Source: Lithobates sylvaticus (taxonomy: Eukaryota > Chordata > Amphibia > Anura > Ranidae). Taken from it: a DNA stretch of 64,000 bases. Made by a program: the position numbers and the translations under genes. Of this stretch, positions 32,533-45,552 are shown one piece after another (position 1 is the stretch's first letter; the number at the start of each line of letters is the position of its first letter). The stretch lies in the NCBI GenBank assembly GCA_028564925.1, contig CM053026.1:643787844-643851843 (forward strand), written 5' to 3'. The notes beneath the pieces were generated by a model, which searched no databases, was not told the DNA's origin, and worked only from the letters and a program-made list of their open reading frames with translations.

Positions 32533-32974
32533 TAAGTGTAGCACTGACCCCCTAAGGAGCTGCTAATTGTTTTGGGCCTGCACTCTGCATATTAACCCCT
32601 GAATATGGACTCAACCCCCCTGGCACAACTGTGTGGTAATGTTTGTGTGAGACCCAATGGAAAAGAGCAACACAGTTATAATACAATATACTGTAATTTA
32701 CCGTTACCCGGGTATCCTTCTCTGAGGGTTTTGATAAAAGATAAGATCTCACACAAATTGTAAATTAACCACATAAACAGTTTACTAGTAGAACTTGGTT
32801 AAACACATCGATCACAGTGGTAAATCTGATATAAGACAATGACAATAATAATCAGGGTATAGGTGAAAACCCTAACTTAATGATCACTTAAGAGCGTATG
32901 CAAACAGGTTAAAAGTGGAATCCACACTCAATATGGTAGATCCTTTCTATTGAGCACATTCCACTCCCTCCTCC
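32533..32974. other. No gene seen
   Basis: AT-rich sequence with no recognised element. Confidence 0.35.
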
Positions 32975-34951
32975 ACTTTTGAAATGAACAGACTTGCCTC
33001 ACACACAGAGTAAAGTTCGCTCATTTAGAATGTGACTCCAGGTAGACGGGACTAGCGAAGGAAGTAAATGCCGCCGCGCTAGCCCCGTCACCTGGTATGG
33101 ATTTAAAGGGGAATCCCTACGCCGAAAAAAAACGGCGTGGGGGTCCCCCCAAATCCATATTAGACCCTTATCCGAGCACGCAGCCCGGCCGGTCAGGAAA
33201 GGGGGTGGGGACGAGCGAGCCGTACCAGGCCGCGTGCCCTCAACATGGGGGGTGCCCTGGGGAAAGGGGGGCCAGGCGGCCCCCCCACCCCAAAGCACCT
33301 TGTCCCCATGTTGATGAGGACAAGGGCCTCTTCCCGACAACCCTGGCCGTTGGTTGTCCAGGTCTGCGGGCGGGGGGCTTATCGGGATCCGGGAGCCCCC
33401 TTTAATAAGATACCGGCCCCCCACCCTATGTGAATGAGTATGGGGTACGATGTACCCCTACCCATTCACCTGGTGAAAAAAGTGCAAATAAAAAACACAA
33501 CACAAGTTTTTAAAATACTTTATTACACAGCTCTTCGTGTTCCGAATTCGAGGGTCTTGTCCCGCTCTTTTCTTCTTGCCGGGCCTCCGCTATTTTCTTC
33601 CAGCTCTTCTGTTGCCGTCGCCATCACTGTTGCCGCCGCCTTCTCTTTCTTGTTCTTCTTTCTTCATCCGATGTTGACAGAACGCTGTCTCTTGCCGTAA
33701 TGGCAGAGACACGGTGTGCTGTGACTTATATAGGGACAAGGGGCGGGGCCACCGTCTCATGTCACGTGGCGACCCCGCCCCCTTATGATGTCACAGTCCC
33801 GGAGGATGCTGGGACTGTGACATATGGGGGCGGGGTCACCATGTGACATGAGGCGGTGGCCCCGCCCCTTGTCCCTATATAACAGCGCAACACTTCTGGG
33901 CCATTAGAAGAGGAGACAGCGACGTGTCAACATCAGATGAAGAAAGAAGAAGAAGAAGAAGCAGAAGGCGGCGACAGCAGCCCGGGCCACCGCTAGTAAA
34001 AGAGCTGAAAGAAGAAAGCGGAGGCCCGGCAAGAAGAACAGAAGAGCAGGACAAGACCCCCGAAGTCGGAACAAGACCCCCCAGATGGCGGCAGGACAGA
34101 AGGAGAAAGCCAGGCTCCTCCGCTAGTAAAAGAGCTAGCAGAAGATAGCAGAGGAGTCCGGCGAGAAGACCCCCCAAGACGGAAGAAGACCCCCGGAGCT
34201 GTGCAATAAAGTATTTAAAAAAATTGTGTTGTTTTTTTATTTACACTTTTTTCCCTTAGGTGAATGGGTAGGGGTACATTGTACCCCATACTCATTCACA
34301 TAGGGTGGGGGGCCGGTATCTGGGGGGCCCCCTTATTAAAGGGGGCTCCCGGATTGCGATAAGCCCCCTGCCCGCAGACCCTGACAACCAGCGGCCAGGG
34401 TTGTCGGGAAGAGGCCCTTGTTCTCATTAACATGTGGACAAGGTGCTTTGGGGTGGGGGGGCCGCAGGGCCCCCCTTTCCCCAAGGAACCCCCCATGTTG
34501 AGGGCACGCGGCCTGGTACGGCTCAAGAGGGGGGGGCGCTCGCTCGCCCCCACCCCCTTTCCTGACCTGCCGGGCTCGGATAAGGGTCTGATTTGGATTC
34601 GGGGGGGCCCCCACGCCGTTTTTTCGGTGTAGGGATTTCCCTTTAAATCCATACCAGGTGACGGGGCTAGCGAGGTGTCAATGTCGCCGATCGAGATGGC
34701 GGCATTAACTTCCTTCGCTAGTTCCGTCTACCTGGAGCCACGTTCTAAATGAATGGACTTTACTCCATGTGTCCTGCGGACTAGCACACAGATGGCCGGA
34801 TTGTCTGCTGGACTGCTGAGTCCAGCGGACAATTTTGAGTCAAAATTTCAAACTAAGTCCGCCGGACTTTTCAGGAGAAAAAGTCCGCCGCCGCCCACAC
34901 ACGGTCGGATTGTCCGGTGGACTCTATTTCCGATCGTGTGTAAGCGGCATT
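32975..34951. mobile_element. Palindromic foldback element, copy 2
   Basis: The arms meet near 33810 (ATGTCACAGTCCC and GGGACTGTGACAT). The right end has the TIR-family tail ATCGTGTGTAAGCGGCATT, while the left tail is shortened. TATA boxes at 33725-33733 and 33875-33883 face outward, with AATAAA signals at 33519-33524 (minus) and 34205-34210 (plus). A (GAA)n tract lies at about 33948-33970. It differs from copy 1 at many positions but keeps the architecture. Confidence 0.78.
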
Positions 34952-35330
34952 AGAGATACAATACAGCGGTACAATGCAGCACAAATATTTATGTCATATG
35001 CTCAAGGGCTCCCCCTAGGTTGTACTGCAGTCTTCAGAGTGCATAAGAAAAGTAATAAGCGCTTTATAGAGAATGGTAAAGTCTTTGGTCTTCTTTCTTC
35101 AGCTAGCTTATTATACTGCAGTATTTGTAATCCAGGAAAAATTATGTATGAGTGACTGGGTGCTTAATTATCTAGAGTACTGATGGAACTTCTCCCTCCC
35201 TGAAGGATGCACACCGCAATCACTTGGTGGCAAAGTAAAACAAACTCTGAGGCCTCACTGGTCACAGTCTAGTTAAGTGAAAACCTTCCTGTGGGACTAC
35301 AGGTCCCACCAGCCTTCTGAGACTAGTTTG

Positions 35331-35958
35331 TGTAGCAATAAAGTGTTATAACAATTTGGGTAAGTGCCCGCTCACCACACAGGGCCCAGACGCTTGTCCG
35401 GTTCCGCTTCAGATAGTTCAGTCCCACTCCAAGCTGGCGCCGTTACAACACACCGCTCCGTCAGATGATTGGTGACTGTAATGCAGGAACCTTTGGTTTA
35501 TCTGCGGTCCTCCTCTTCGTACACACGCTGATCCAGCACGACTGTGTTCCAGAACTCTTTGGAGGCCTTGCGACACTGCTCCGTGCCAAACAGGCCGCAG
35601 TCACACACTCGCAGCTCCCTGCAGGCAGGTCCTCAATGGCATCCCAGGAGGAAGAGAGCGAAGCATGGCCAAGCTGTGTCTTTTATTTCCCTACTCAGCA
35701 TGCAGTTACTTAACTTGGCCTTGTGGGTAGGTAAGTGGGCATTGTGGGTAGGTAGTTCCTTGACTGATAATTTAGATATGAGTCACTTCCTCATTCACTA
35801 CATACCCCACAATGCATTGGAATTGGCTATTGTAAAAGCCAAACAAAAGTCTTAACAACATAAATACAGAGAAAGGACACTAGAGGGAGCCAAACTCTGT
35901 TTAAAGAATATTACATTATTCATATGGTAAATTAGGTGGCAAAAACCCCTGCGCTACA
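35331..35958 (+). repeat. LTR-like dispersed repeat, copy 2
   Basis: It begins TGTAGCAATAAAG and ends GCGCTACA, giving six-base inverted ends. Shared words with 10936-11530 include a CCCGCTCACCAC block near the start and ACACTAGAGGGAG near the end. No target duplication is seen. May be an old solo LTR; class uncertain. Fossil. Confidence 0.38.
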
Positions 35959-35984
35959 TAAGCCCCTCTGTGTTGTAATAACAA

Positions 35985-36300
35985 GTGCTCCTATCTGTGT
36001 GCTTATTTAAAAAAAAAATGCCTCCTTTACCATATATCACAGCGGTTCCCCACCATCACGTGACGACTGGCTCTCGCTCCTCTCCTCCTCGCGTCTTGGT
36101 GGATGTCAGTTGGGGAATCTCGGCCCCGCCTGCTGCATCTGTCAGCCAGGCAGAAGGGAAACACGTGATCACGGGGAACCCAGTGTGAAACAAGGTAAAC
36201 AAGGCTTTGTTTTAAATAAAACACACAGACAGGAACACTTGTTATTAGAACACAGAGGGGCTTTTGTAAAGTTATGGAAGTGGGTTAACAACCACTTTAA
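35985..36300. repeat. Partial repeat E-like element
   Basis: The right end GGGTTAACAACCACTTTAA matches the ends of repeat E. The left end is not clear. Non-coding. Confidence 0.4.
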
Positions 36301-36780
36301 TGTGGTGGCTGCAGTTGTTTTCTTTTTTTCCAATATTTTCACCTAGTGATCCAGTCAGTAACACACTTCTTGTTTTAGAGTGCCTCCACTCCACTGAAGG
36401 ATCGACAAAGACACCTTTGTACAGCAGCATTGTCAGTCTGGGTGATGGTAGGGTTACACTAGCAGATTGAGATGGACTTGACTAACAAATAGAAGCTGAA
36501 GTCCAGCAAACACTTTATAAGCAGTTGTAGCAGTTTTTTTCTTTTTGGGATAATAAATAAATATAATAATATAATGAACAAAAAAATTATAAAAGCTGAT
36601 TATTGTAAGTACCCATGATGTCAGTGTGAAATGGTTTGTCTCAATCCTCTAGCTGCCTTTTCTGCCTGAAAGCTTTCTCTGGCTGAAAAACAACAGACTT
36701 ACTTGCTGGGTCACCAGGTGAAAAAAACTGAAAAACAACCCTAATAAAGAAGCAAAATGCAGCCACCATATTTAAGACAG
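36301..36780. other. No gene seen
   Basis: AT-rich sequence without recognised features. Confidence 0.35.
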
Positions 36781-36784
36781 TCAT

Positions 36785-37890
36785 TCCCCAGTTGAAGTAC
36801 TTTGTTACGAAACAAGTCGGGTATATAGCCTGCTGGCTGGACTTACACGCTTTTTTAAACTTTTTTGTTTACACACATCTTGATTGATGTTGTTGTACGA
36901 CAATATTTTAATTTTTTATCCAAATAAATTTTGTACCGGAGTGATCTACTCTATGGGGTGCCTTTTTTCTTTATTCCTTCTATGAATTTGCCTACGAGTG
37001 GATGATTGCATGTTCCCTGGAATATTCGGTGAGGACACCCTATATTGAACACCTTGGCTATACAGACCACAGAGTGCCAGTTGACCATCCAACTGGCAGG
37101 ATCGTCTGTTGCAGATGAGGATCGTTGGTTGCAGATCTCTACTCTCTGCCTTACTGACCCACCATCAAGGTGTGTGGGTCCACATCTAAGGGTAAGAGTA
37201 TTTATTACCTTCTCCCTACCAGCCCTTGTCCTTGTCATCGCCTCTTGGTTGCCAATTGAGATGCATCTCCAAGTTTGCGATTATATGTGATGCGATTTCT
37301 GTGAAGTTTGGAATACTCTCTTGCATTGGATGAGTTAGACCTATCACACAAAGGACGTCATTGTCTTTTATAGTCCCGTCACTGTGGCTTAAAACTTCTA
37401 TGCCACATTATATATATTTCAACACTTCACGGTGGACTTTGCATATATTTCTATATTTTTTATTTTCTATTTAGTAACATTTTTTTTTGATTGTTGTTAC
37501 AATGTGATTGTTATATATTTTTTAGGTGGTTTTGATTTAGTTTTATGCTTTCACCTTTTTTGCTGTCTCTGATTCACTCAGTATAGCAAGTTTGATGAGA
37601 GGCGGACCTCACACATTTTTATTTTTATGTGTGTCTAATATATGAACAATCTTCATTCACTGTTGTTACACTGTGAATGTCATTTCACTTTTTGGTCGTT
37701 TTGACCAATTGTAACACTGTCACTAATTATTTGTTTTTGATTCACTTGCCACAGCAAGTCTATCACGGTAGCGCTGCATTTTTTGTTTTTTATTTTGTTC
37801 ACATTTGTTTCAGTGTTAATGCTGGCTGCTACAATTTTTTCTATTTGTTTTTTGTCTGATTGGTAGCGCAATTATATTTTTTTATTATAT
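36785..37890 (+). repeat. Candidate relic with a hammerhead-like start
   Basis: The segment 36785-36822 can be drawn like a hammerhead: CCC pairing with GGG as stem I, a short GTA/TAC stem II, GAAA, a minimal C-AA-G stem III and UC. The core is not a full match. Downstream is about 1.1 kb that ends GGTAGCGCAATTATA followed by T-runs. The interior has an imperfect internal duplication (37490-37660 with 37670-37800). The layout resembles the right arm of the palindrome at 58410-59854. Inference only; may be a Penelope-like or retrozyme-like relic. Confidence 0.3.
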
Positions 37891-38521
37891 TTAAGACAGT
37901 GACTGAGCTGTCTGGTAAGGCTTTGTAAATCAGAGGACCGGATGGACAGATAGACAAATAATTATTTTCTGGTAAAACAGCCCTCATGTAAGTAATTCAA
38001 ATGTGTATGTACCTGTTTACCTAGAGTTCAGCTTTATAAATATGAAATATCTTATGTAAATACGTTATATTTAGCACTTTCTAAAATCCATATATTTGGA
38101 TAATAAAGGTGAAGCTAAAAGTAACCATACAGCAGTTGCGTTGATGAATGCTGGCATCATTCTCATAATGCTAGTAGTCTGGCTGTTTCTGTTTCACTTT
38201 TAAACCATAGTGCAGAACAAGCATGCAGCAAACAAAAGTCAGAGCAAAGTCAAAATGTCTTACCTGTGTACTTTTTCAGACCATTGACTTGTATTGAAGC
38301 CATTGGATCAGTTTGACAGAGAAGCAGCTAGCATTTTCAGAATAATGCAGGCAATTGTTAGCTTGGATGCATACTATTACCATCACCTTTCCTTTTTACA
38401 TATGTATTTTGAACTTCAGCTATTCAATGCTGTTGGCACCCTGGTAGCTGGTAATGAGATGTATCCTGACACTTCAGATAGGCTTACTTCTCAGAAGCTT
38501 CAGGTTGCAAATGATAGTCTG
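37891..38521. other. No gene seen
   Basis: No supported element or exon. Confidence 0.35.
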
Positions 38522-39245
38522 TAACCACTTGAAGAGCAGGCCTTTTCTGACACTTTTGTATACATGTAAAAATCAGTTTTTGAAAAAAAAAAAGAAAATT
38601 AATTAGAACCCCCAAACACTATATATATTTTTTTAAAGCAGAGGCCCTAAAGAATAAAATGGTGGGTAGTGCAATTTTATTATATCACGTGCAGCAGTTT
38701 TTGAAGGGCAATTTTTTGGAAAAAAATACACTTTTCTGAATTGTAATGCAAAAAAAAAAAACAATACATAACCAAATGTTTCTGTAAAATATAAAAGATG
38801 ATGTTATGTCAAGTAAATAGATACCAAAACATGTCACGCTTTAAAATTGTGCATTCCCGTGCAATGGCGACACACAGTGTAAATTTTACTAACCATAGAC
38901 AATGTTTTAAAAGCCGTTACAGGTTACCACTTTAGATTTACAGAGGAGGTCTAATGCTAGAATTACTGTACATGATCTGACATTCACGGTGATACCTTAA
39001 ATGAGTGGCACCAATGCTGTTTGCGTGCGTGCGTGACCGATGCATAAGTTCGCCTTTGTGCGCAAACACTGGGGGGACAGGGACACTTTCATTTTTTTTA
39101 ATTATTTATTTTATTTTTATTTCTACACTGTCACTTTCATTTTTTTTTATCACTTTTATTGCTGTCACAAGGAATGTAAACACCCCTTGTAACGGCAATA
39201 GGCATGATGTGAAAGGTAATCTTTATGGAGAGATATGGGGTCTGC
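38522..39245 (+). repeat. Dispersed repeat C, copy 2
   Basis: It starts AACCACTTGAAGAGCAGGCC and shares TTAGAACCCCCAAAC, AGAATAAAATGGTGG, ACACTTTTCTGAATT and CACCCCTTGTAACGG with 9477-10530 in the same order. Non-coding. Confidence 0.6.
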
Positions 39246-39249
39246 CTTC

Positions 39250-39597
39250 TGCCCTTAAAGGGGTTGTAAACCCTCAAGGTTTTTCACCTTAATACATTCT
39301 ATGCATTAAGGTGAAAACCCGTCTGTAGTGCAGCAGCCCCCCAGAGCCCCCCATTTACTAACCCGAACCCAATCGCTCCATCGACGGGGACAAGCACAGC
39401 AGCTCCAGCCACTGTCTCAGGTCCTCTTTGGATAGATTGATAGCAGAGGGAGCCATTCTCTCCCGCTTCTGTCAATCAAATCCAGTGACACAGGACCTGG
39501 GGGGCAGGGCCGAGTCCTGCTGTCTGTGTCAATGGACGCAGCAGCAGGACTCGGGAGCACGCCCGCACGAGTACCCCCATGCATTAAAAAAGTGTTA
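39250..39597. repeat. Repeat E, partial copy
   Basis: AAAGGGGTTGTAAACCCTC, GTGCAGCAGCCCCCCAG and the CTGTCAATCA block match 55637-56110 and 62453-62981. The right end is cut by repeat B. Confidence 0.55.
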
Positions 39598-39864
39598 ACC
39601 ACTTCAGCCCCAGGAAGGTTTTACCCCCTTACCCACTTCAGCCCCAGAAGGTTTTACCCACTTCCTGACCAGGCCATTTTTTGCGATACAGCATTGTGTC
39701 GCTTTAACTTACAATCGACGCTGTTCCCAAAAAAAAAAAAAAAATGTAAGTCCTTTTTTCCCCACAAATAGAGCTTTCTTTTGGTGGTATTTGATCACCT
39801 CTCCGTTTTTTAGTTTTGTGCCATAAACAAAAAAAGTCTTACAATTTTGAAAAAAAAAAATATA

Positions 39865-41485
<1,621 letters not shown>

Positions 41486-41602
41486 TATATATTTTTAACT
41501 TTTTGCTATAATACATAAGACAAAAAAAAAATTTCTTTAATAATTTAGGCCATTATGTATTCTGCTACATATTTTTGGTAAAAAAAAATCCCAATAAGCA
41601 TA

Positions 41603-41773
41603 CAGTATCTTATATTTTTTTTCAGGGGACAGCAAATTTACACTGTTATACAAGCTGTACACTCACTACTTTACATTGTAGCAAAGTGTAATTTCTTCAG
41701 TGTTGTCACATGAAAAGATATAATAAAATATTTACAAAAACGTGAGGAGTGTATTCACTTTTGTGAGATACTG
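41603..41773. mobile_element. Short Tc1-type MITE
   Basis: The 171-bp element has an inner CAGTATCT end and GAGATACTG end, with TA on each side. The middle (AAGATATAATAAAATATTT and neighbours) looks like an internally deleted copy of a Tc1 family. It sits in repeat B. Confidence 0.75.
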
Positions 41774-42244
41774 TATATTGATTGGTTTGCGCAAAATCTA
41801 TAGCGTTTACAAAATAGGGGATTGATTTAGGGACTTTTTATTTTTTTATTGTTTTTACGGCAGCAATCTGAGATTTGTAGCCGGACTGCAGCATTGCAGC
41901 GCACAAATCTGACCCTAAGTGACACTTTTTGGGGATCATTGACACCAATACAGTGCTCAGTGCTAAAAAAAATGCACTGGTCCCTGTATAAGTGACACTG
42001 GCAGGGAAGGGGTTAACCACAGGGGTGATCAAGGGGTTAAATGTTTTCCCTGGGAGATGCTTTCTAACTGTGGGGGGCGTGGATTCACTGAAGGAAAAGA
42101 GAGATCCTGATTCAGCTTAGCTGAAACAGGATCTCTCTCTTTTCTACCCTGACAGAGCAGCGGTGTGCTTTGTTTACACCGGCACACTGCTGCTTCGTGT
42201 CTCTTTTGAGCGATCGGTGGCATGCCCCCTTAACCTCGTGCACG

Positions 42245-42768
42245 GAATCACATATAGGTACATGATATCTTTTTATATCTCTTTCCTGTTTTATACAGTT
42301 CAACAACCTTTTCCCACAGATCCTTTGACAATTCTTTTGCTTTCCCCATGACTCAGAATCCAGAAACGTTAGTGCAGAACTGGATGAAAGATGCAAGGGT
42401 CTGTCAGGAGTCCAGAAACTCATTGACCTTTTATACACACACACTAATTGCAGGCAAACAGATCACAAATGAGGATGGTTACCTTTAATAGCCATTCAAA
42501 CCCCTTTGTGACAACTTGTGTGCATGTTATCAGGTCAAAATCACCAGGGTATGTAAACTTTTGATCAGGGTCATTTGGGTCGTTTCTGTTGCCATTATGA
42601 TTTAAAGAGAGTAAACACAGATGATTGCTATTAAATGGCTTCAGCCAAACACTAACCTTGAGTGAAAGAAAAGTTTTTGTGTTATCATTCATATTCTCTG
42701 AAAAATGGCCAAGAAATCATCAATTCTGCCAGGGTATGTCCACTCATGAGCACAACTGTATATCCAAA
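42245..42768 (-). mobile_element. Truncated Tc1-like element
   Basis: The right end, ACTCATGAGCACAACTG followed by TA, is a Tc1-type terminus, and the block AAACTTTTGATCAGGGTCATT with TTTAGTGTTTGGC-like words (reverse) is typical of a fish and frog Tc1 family. The transposase region is missing and the left end is not recognisable. It lies between two reverse copies of repeat B. Confidence 0.6.
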
Positions 42769-42769
42769 C

Positions 42770-43362
42770 ATATATATAAAAAAATGAATTTATTCATCAG
42801 TTTAGGCCAATATGTATTCTACTACATATCTTTGGTAAAAATAAAAAAAATCGCAATATTGATTGGTTTGCACAAAATTTATCACGTCTTTTTTTTACTA
42901 GTAATGACGGTGATTAGTGATTTTTAGCGGAAATGCAGCATTGCGGTGGACAAATCTGACCCAAAGTGACACTTTTTGGGGACCAGTGACACCAATACAG
43001 TGATCAGTGCTAAATGACACTGGCAGGGAAGAGGTTAACACTAGGGGCGATCAAAGGGTTAACTGTGTTCCCTCAGCGTGTGTTCCTACTGTGTGGGGGA
43101 TGGGCTCACTGGGAAAACACAGAGATCGCTGTTCCTGATTACTAGGAACAGACGATCTCAGTGTCCTCCCTGCCAGAATGGGGATCTGCCTTGTCTACAT
43201 AGGCAGATGCCCATTCTTCCTCTCTGTTAAGCCATCGCATGCAGCAGGCATGCGCGCCCACACTATCTATTGCATGAAACAATGTACACGTACGTTGTTT
43301 TGCGCAATAGAGCTGCCCCCCTGCCACAGTATATATGCAGTGGGTGGTCTTTAAGTGGTTAA
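42770..43362 (-). repeat. Dispersed repeat B, second reverse copy
   Basis: It shares AGTTTAGGCCAATATGTATT, ATTGATTGGTTTGCACAAA, AAGTGACACTTTTTGGGGA and the end TTTAAGTGGTTAA with the neighbouring copy. It may be the rest of a tandem or a separate insertion. Confidence 0.7.
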
Positions 43363-43537
43363 TATCTGGGTAAATCGGTAATGATGTCAGGTCATCGCTT
43401 CCGGGTTACCATAGCTGAGAGCTGATCAAAAGCGATCCAGGCTTTGTTTTGCCCTCTGATCAGCCAGTGAAAGCGTCGGCTGGTTGCTCGGGTCTGCTGG
43501 TGGGACAGGAATGCCTGAGAAAGATGCGGGAGAGTTA

Positions 43538-43947
43538 GGCCCCTTTCACACTGAAGCGTTTTTCAGGAGCTACAGCGCTAAAAATAGCGCCTGTATAGAT
43601 CCTGAAAAAAGCGGGACCCGGAGGGCTTTCACACTGGAGCAGTGCGCTAGCAGGACGGTAAAAAAAGTTCTGCTAGCAGCATATTTGGAGCGGTAAAGGA
43701 GCGGTGTATTCACCGCTCCTATACCGCTCCTATCCATTGAAATCAATGGGACACTGCAGGGATACCGCGGTAATACCGCCGGCAAAGCGCCGCTTTGCGG
43801 GGGGTTTTAACCCTTTTTCGGCCACTAGCGGGGGTTAAAACCACCCCGCTATCGGCCGAAATACAGCGGCTAAAACGACGGTAAAGCAGCGCTAAATATA
43901 GCGCTGCTTTACCGTCGCCGCCCGCACCGCCCCAGTGTGAAAAGGGA
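43538..43947. mobile_element. PIF/Harbinger-like MITE
   Basis: The ends GGCCCCTTTCACACTG and CAGTGTGAAAAGGG are inverted. The interior has GCGCTA and CGGTAA palindromes such as ACCGCTCCTATACCGCTCCT. Left flank TTA; right flank unclear. Non-coding. Confidence 0.65.
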
Positions 43948-45552
43948 CATCCCCTCCTGCTGCTTGTAAAAGCAATGCAGTGGCTAGCAATGCGGTGCCT
44001 CTAAGAACGGTCCCTGCTGCAGGCATCATCCCGGTATAACCACTTGCAGTCTAGCAACATACGGTTACGTAGCTGGTCAGCAGGTAGGTAAGGAAATCTT
44101 ATAAAAAGTTTTCAGTGATTTGCAAGCAGGAATTTCAGACTGGACCTATGACATAGGATTCACAGAGTATAATGGGTTCTCTAAAGAGAGAGCTCAGTAG
44201 AAGCTGGAGATGCTGTCTGCCTTTTGTCCAGTGTAGGGCAGTCATTACCACTTTCACGTTTAAAGCAGGACTAAAGTTCTGCAGTCACAAACTGCGAGCA
44301 GGCATAATCTTTATTGCAGAAGAGATATTTAATGTCTCTTTTTCAAAGAAAAAAAACTCACCTGCCTGCTGACAGTGTTCTCCTGCATGTAAATGGAGCT
44401 GCGCATGTGCAGCACAGCTTACTTTGCCAGCATGGTCTCTATGTGCTGGGGTAACCCCCTCTTGTACTTTAGCAGGAGTGAAGTCACCCCACAGCGACCG
44501 GCCAATAAAGACAGCCATAGATCAGCATCCCGAAAAAGATGCCAGCACAGGGATTGTTGAAGGAAAGGTGGTTGCTTCCTATTCTGGTGTAAGTCCCCTC
44601 TGCTCCTTCACAAGACAGTGGAGTTCCTCTCTCTCCTGGCATATGTTGTTATGTCTGCCAGGGGGAAGTTTGACCATTTACTTATCAGTTTGCAAAAGAG
44701 GCCTTATCTCTGGGTTTTAAAGAGTGTAAGTGATTTTTGGTAGGTTTAGGTCTGATTGTTGCTCGCCTCTTTATTATATGAAGGAGGTTTGGTGGTCACT
44801 ATAGCACCACTTGCACTCCTTATGGTGAGGCATAGGATAAAAATCAAGACTGCATTCAGAGGTTCTTCAATTTATTTGATTCCACAGAACTATTTTAGAA
44901 CTTTGTTCTGGAATTGTTTTATCTATCGGGCTGGCGTCCTAGACCAAAGAATGCAGAAGGGACTTCTAAAGCCGATCTCAACATATGCCATATTCATGCA
45001 GCCTCTCAATCAGACGCACAACCCTAAAACATAGAAGACTATACAGTACTTGTATTTGCAAATAATGCCATAATTAGGGTTGAGCGAACCCGAACTGTAG
45101 AGTTCGGGTTTGTACCAGACTTTTGGGTTTTTGGGTCCCGACCCGAACCCGAACAATTTACTGTATGTTCAGGTTAGAGTTCGGTGTTCGGCAATGTAAT
45201 GGCGCTTTTTAAAAAGTTATTGTCATAAAAAGTGTTTGGAGACCTGGGTCCTGCCCCAGGGAACATGTATCAATGCAAAAAAAAGTTTTAAAAACGTCAG
45301 TTTTTTCAGGAGCAGTGATTTTAATAATGCTTAAAGTGAAACAATAAAAGTGTAATATTCCTTTAAATTTTGTACCTGGGGGGTGTCTATAGTAAGCCTG
45401 GAAAGGGGCACATGTTTCCCGTGCTTAGAACTGTCCCTGCACAAAGTGTAATTTCTGCAGGAAAAAAAGTCATTTAAAATTCATTTAAAAGGCTATAATG
45501 AATTGTCGGCTCCCCGTAATACAGAGAACAGTCATTGATAAAAAAATAAATA
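43948..45552. other. No supported gene; repeat E-like and other scraps
   Basis: TTTAAAGCAGGACTAAAG at 44260 resembles repeat E. AGGGTTGAGCGAACCCGAAC at 45078 is the start of a common frog repeat rich in GAACCCGAAC. The frames at 44424-45034 have no domain, and none shows splice support. Confidence 0.4.
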
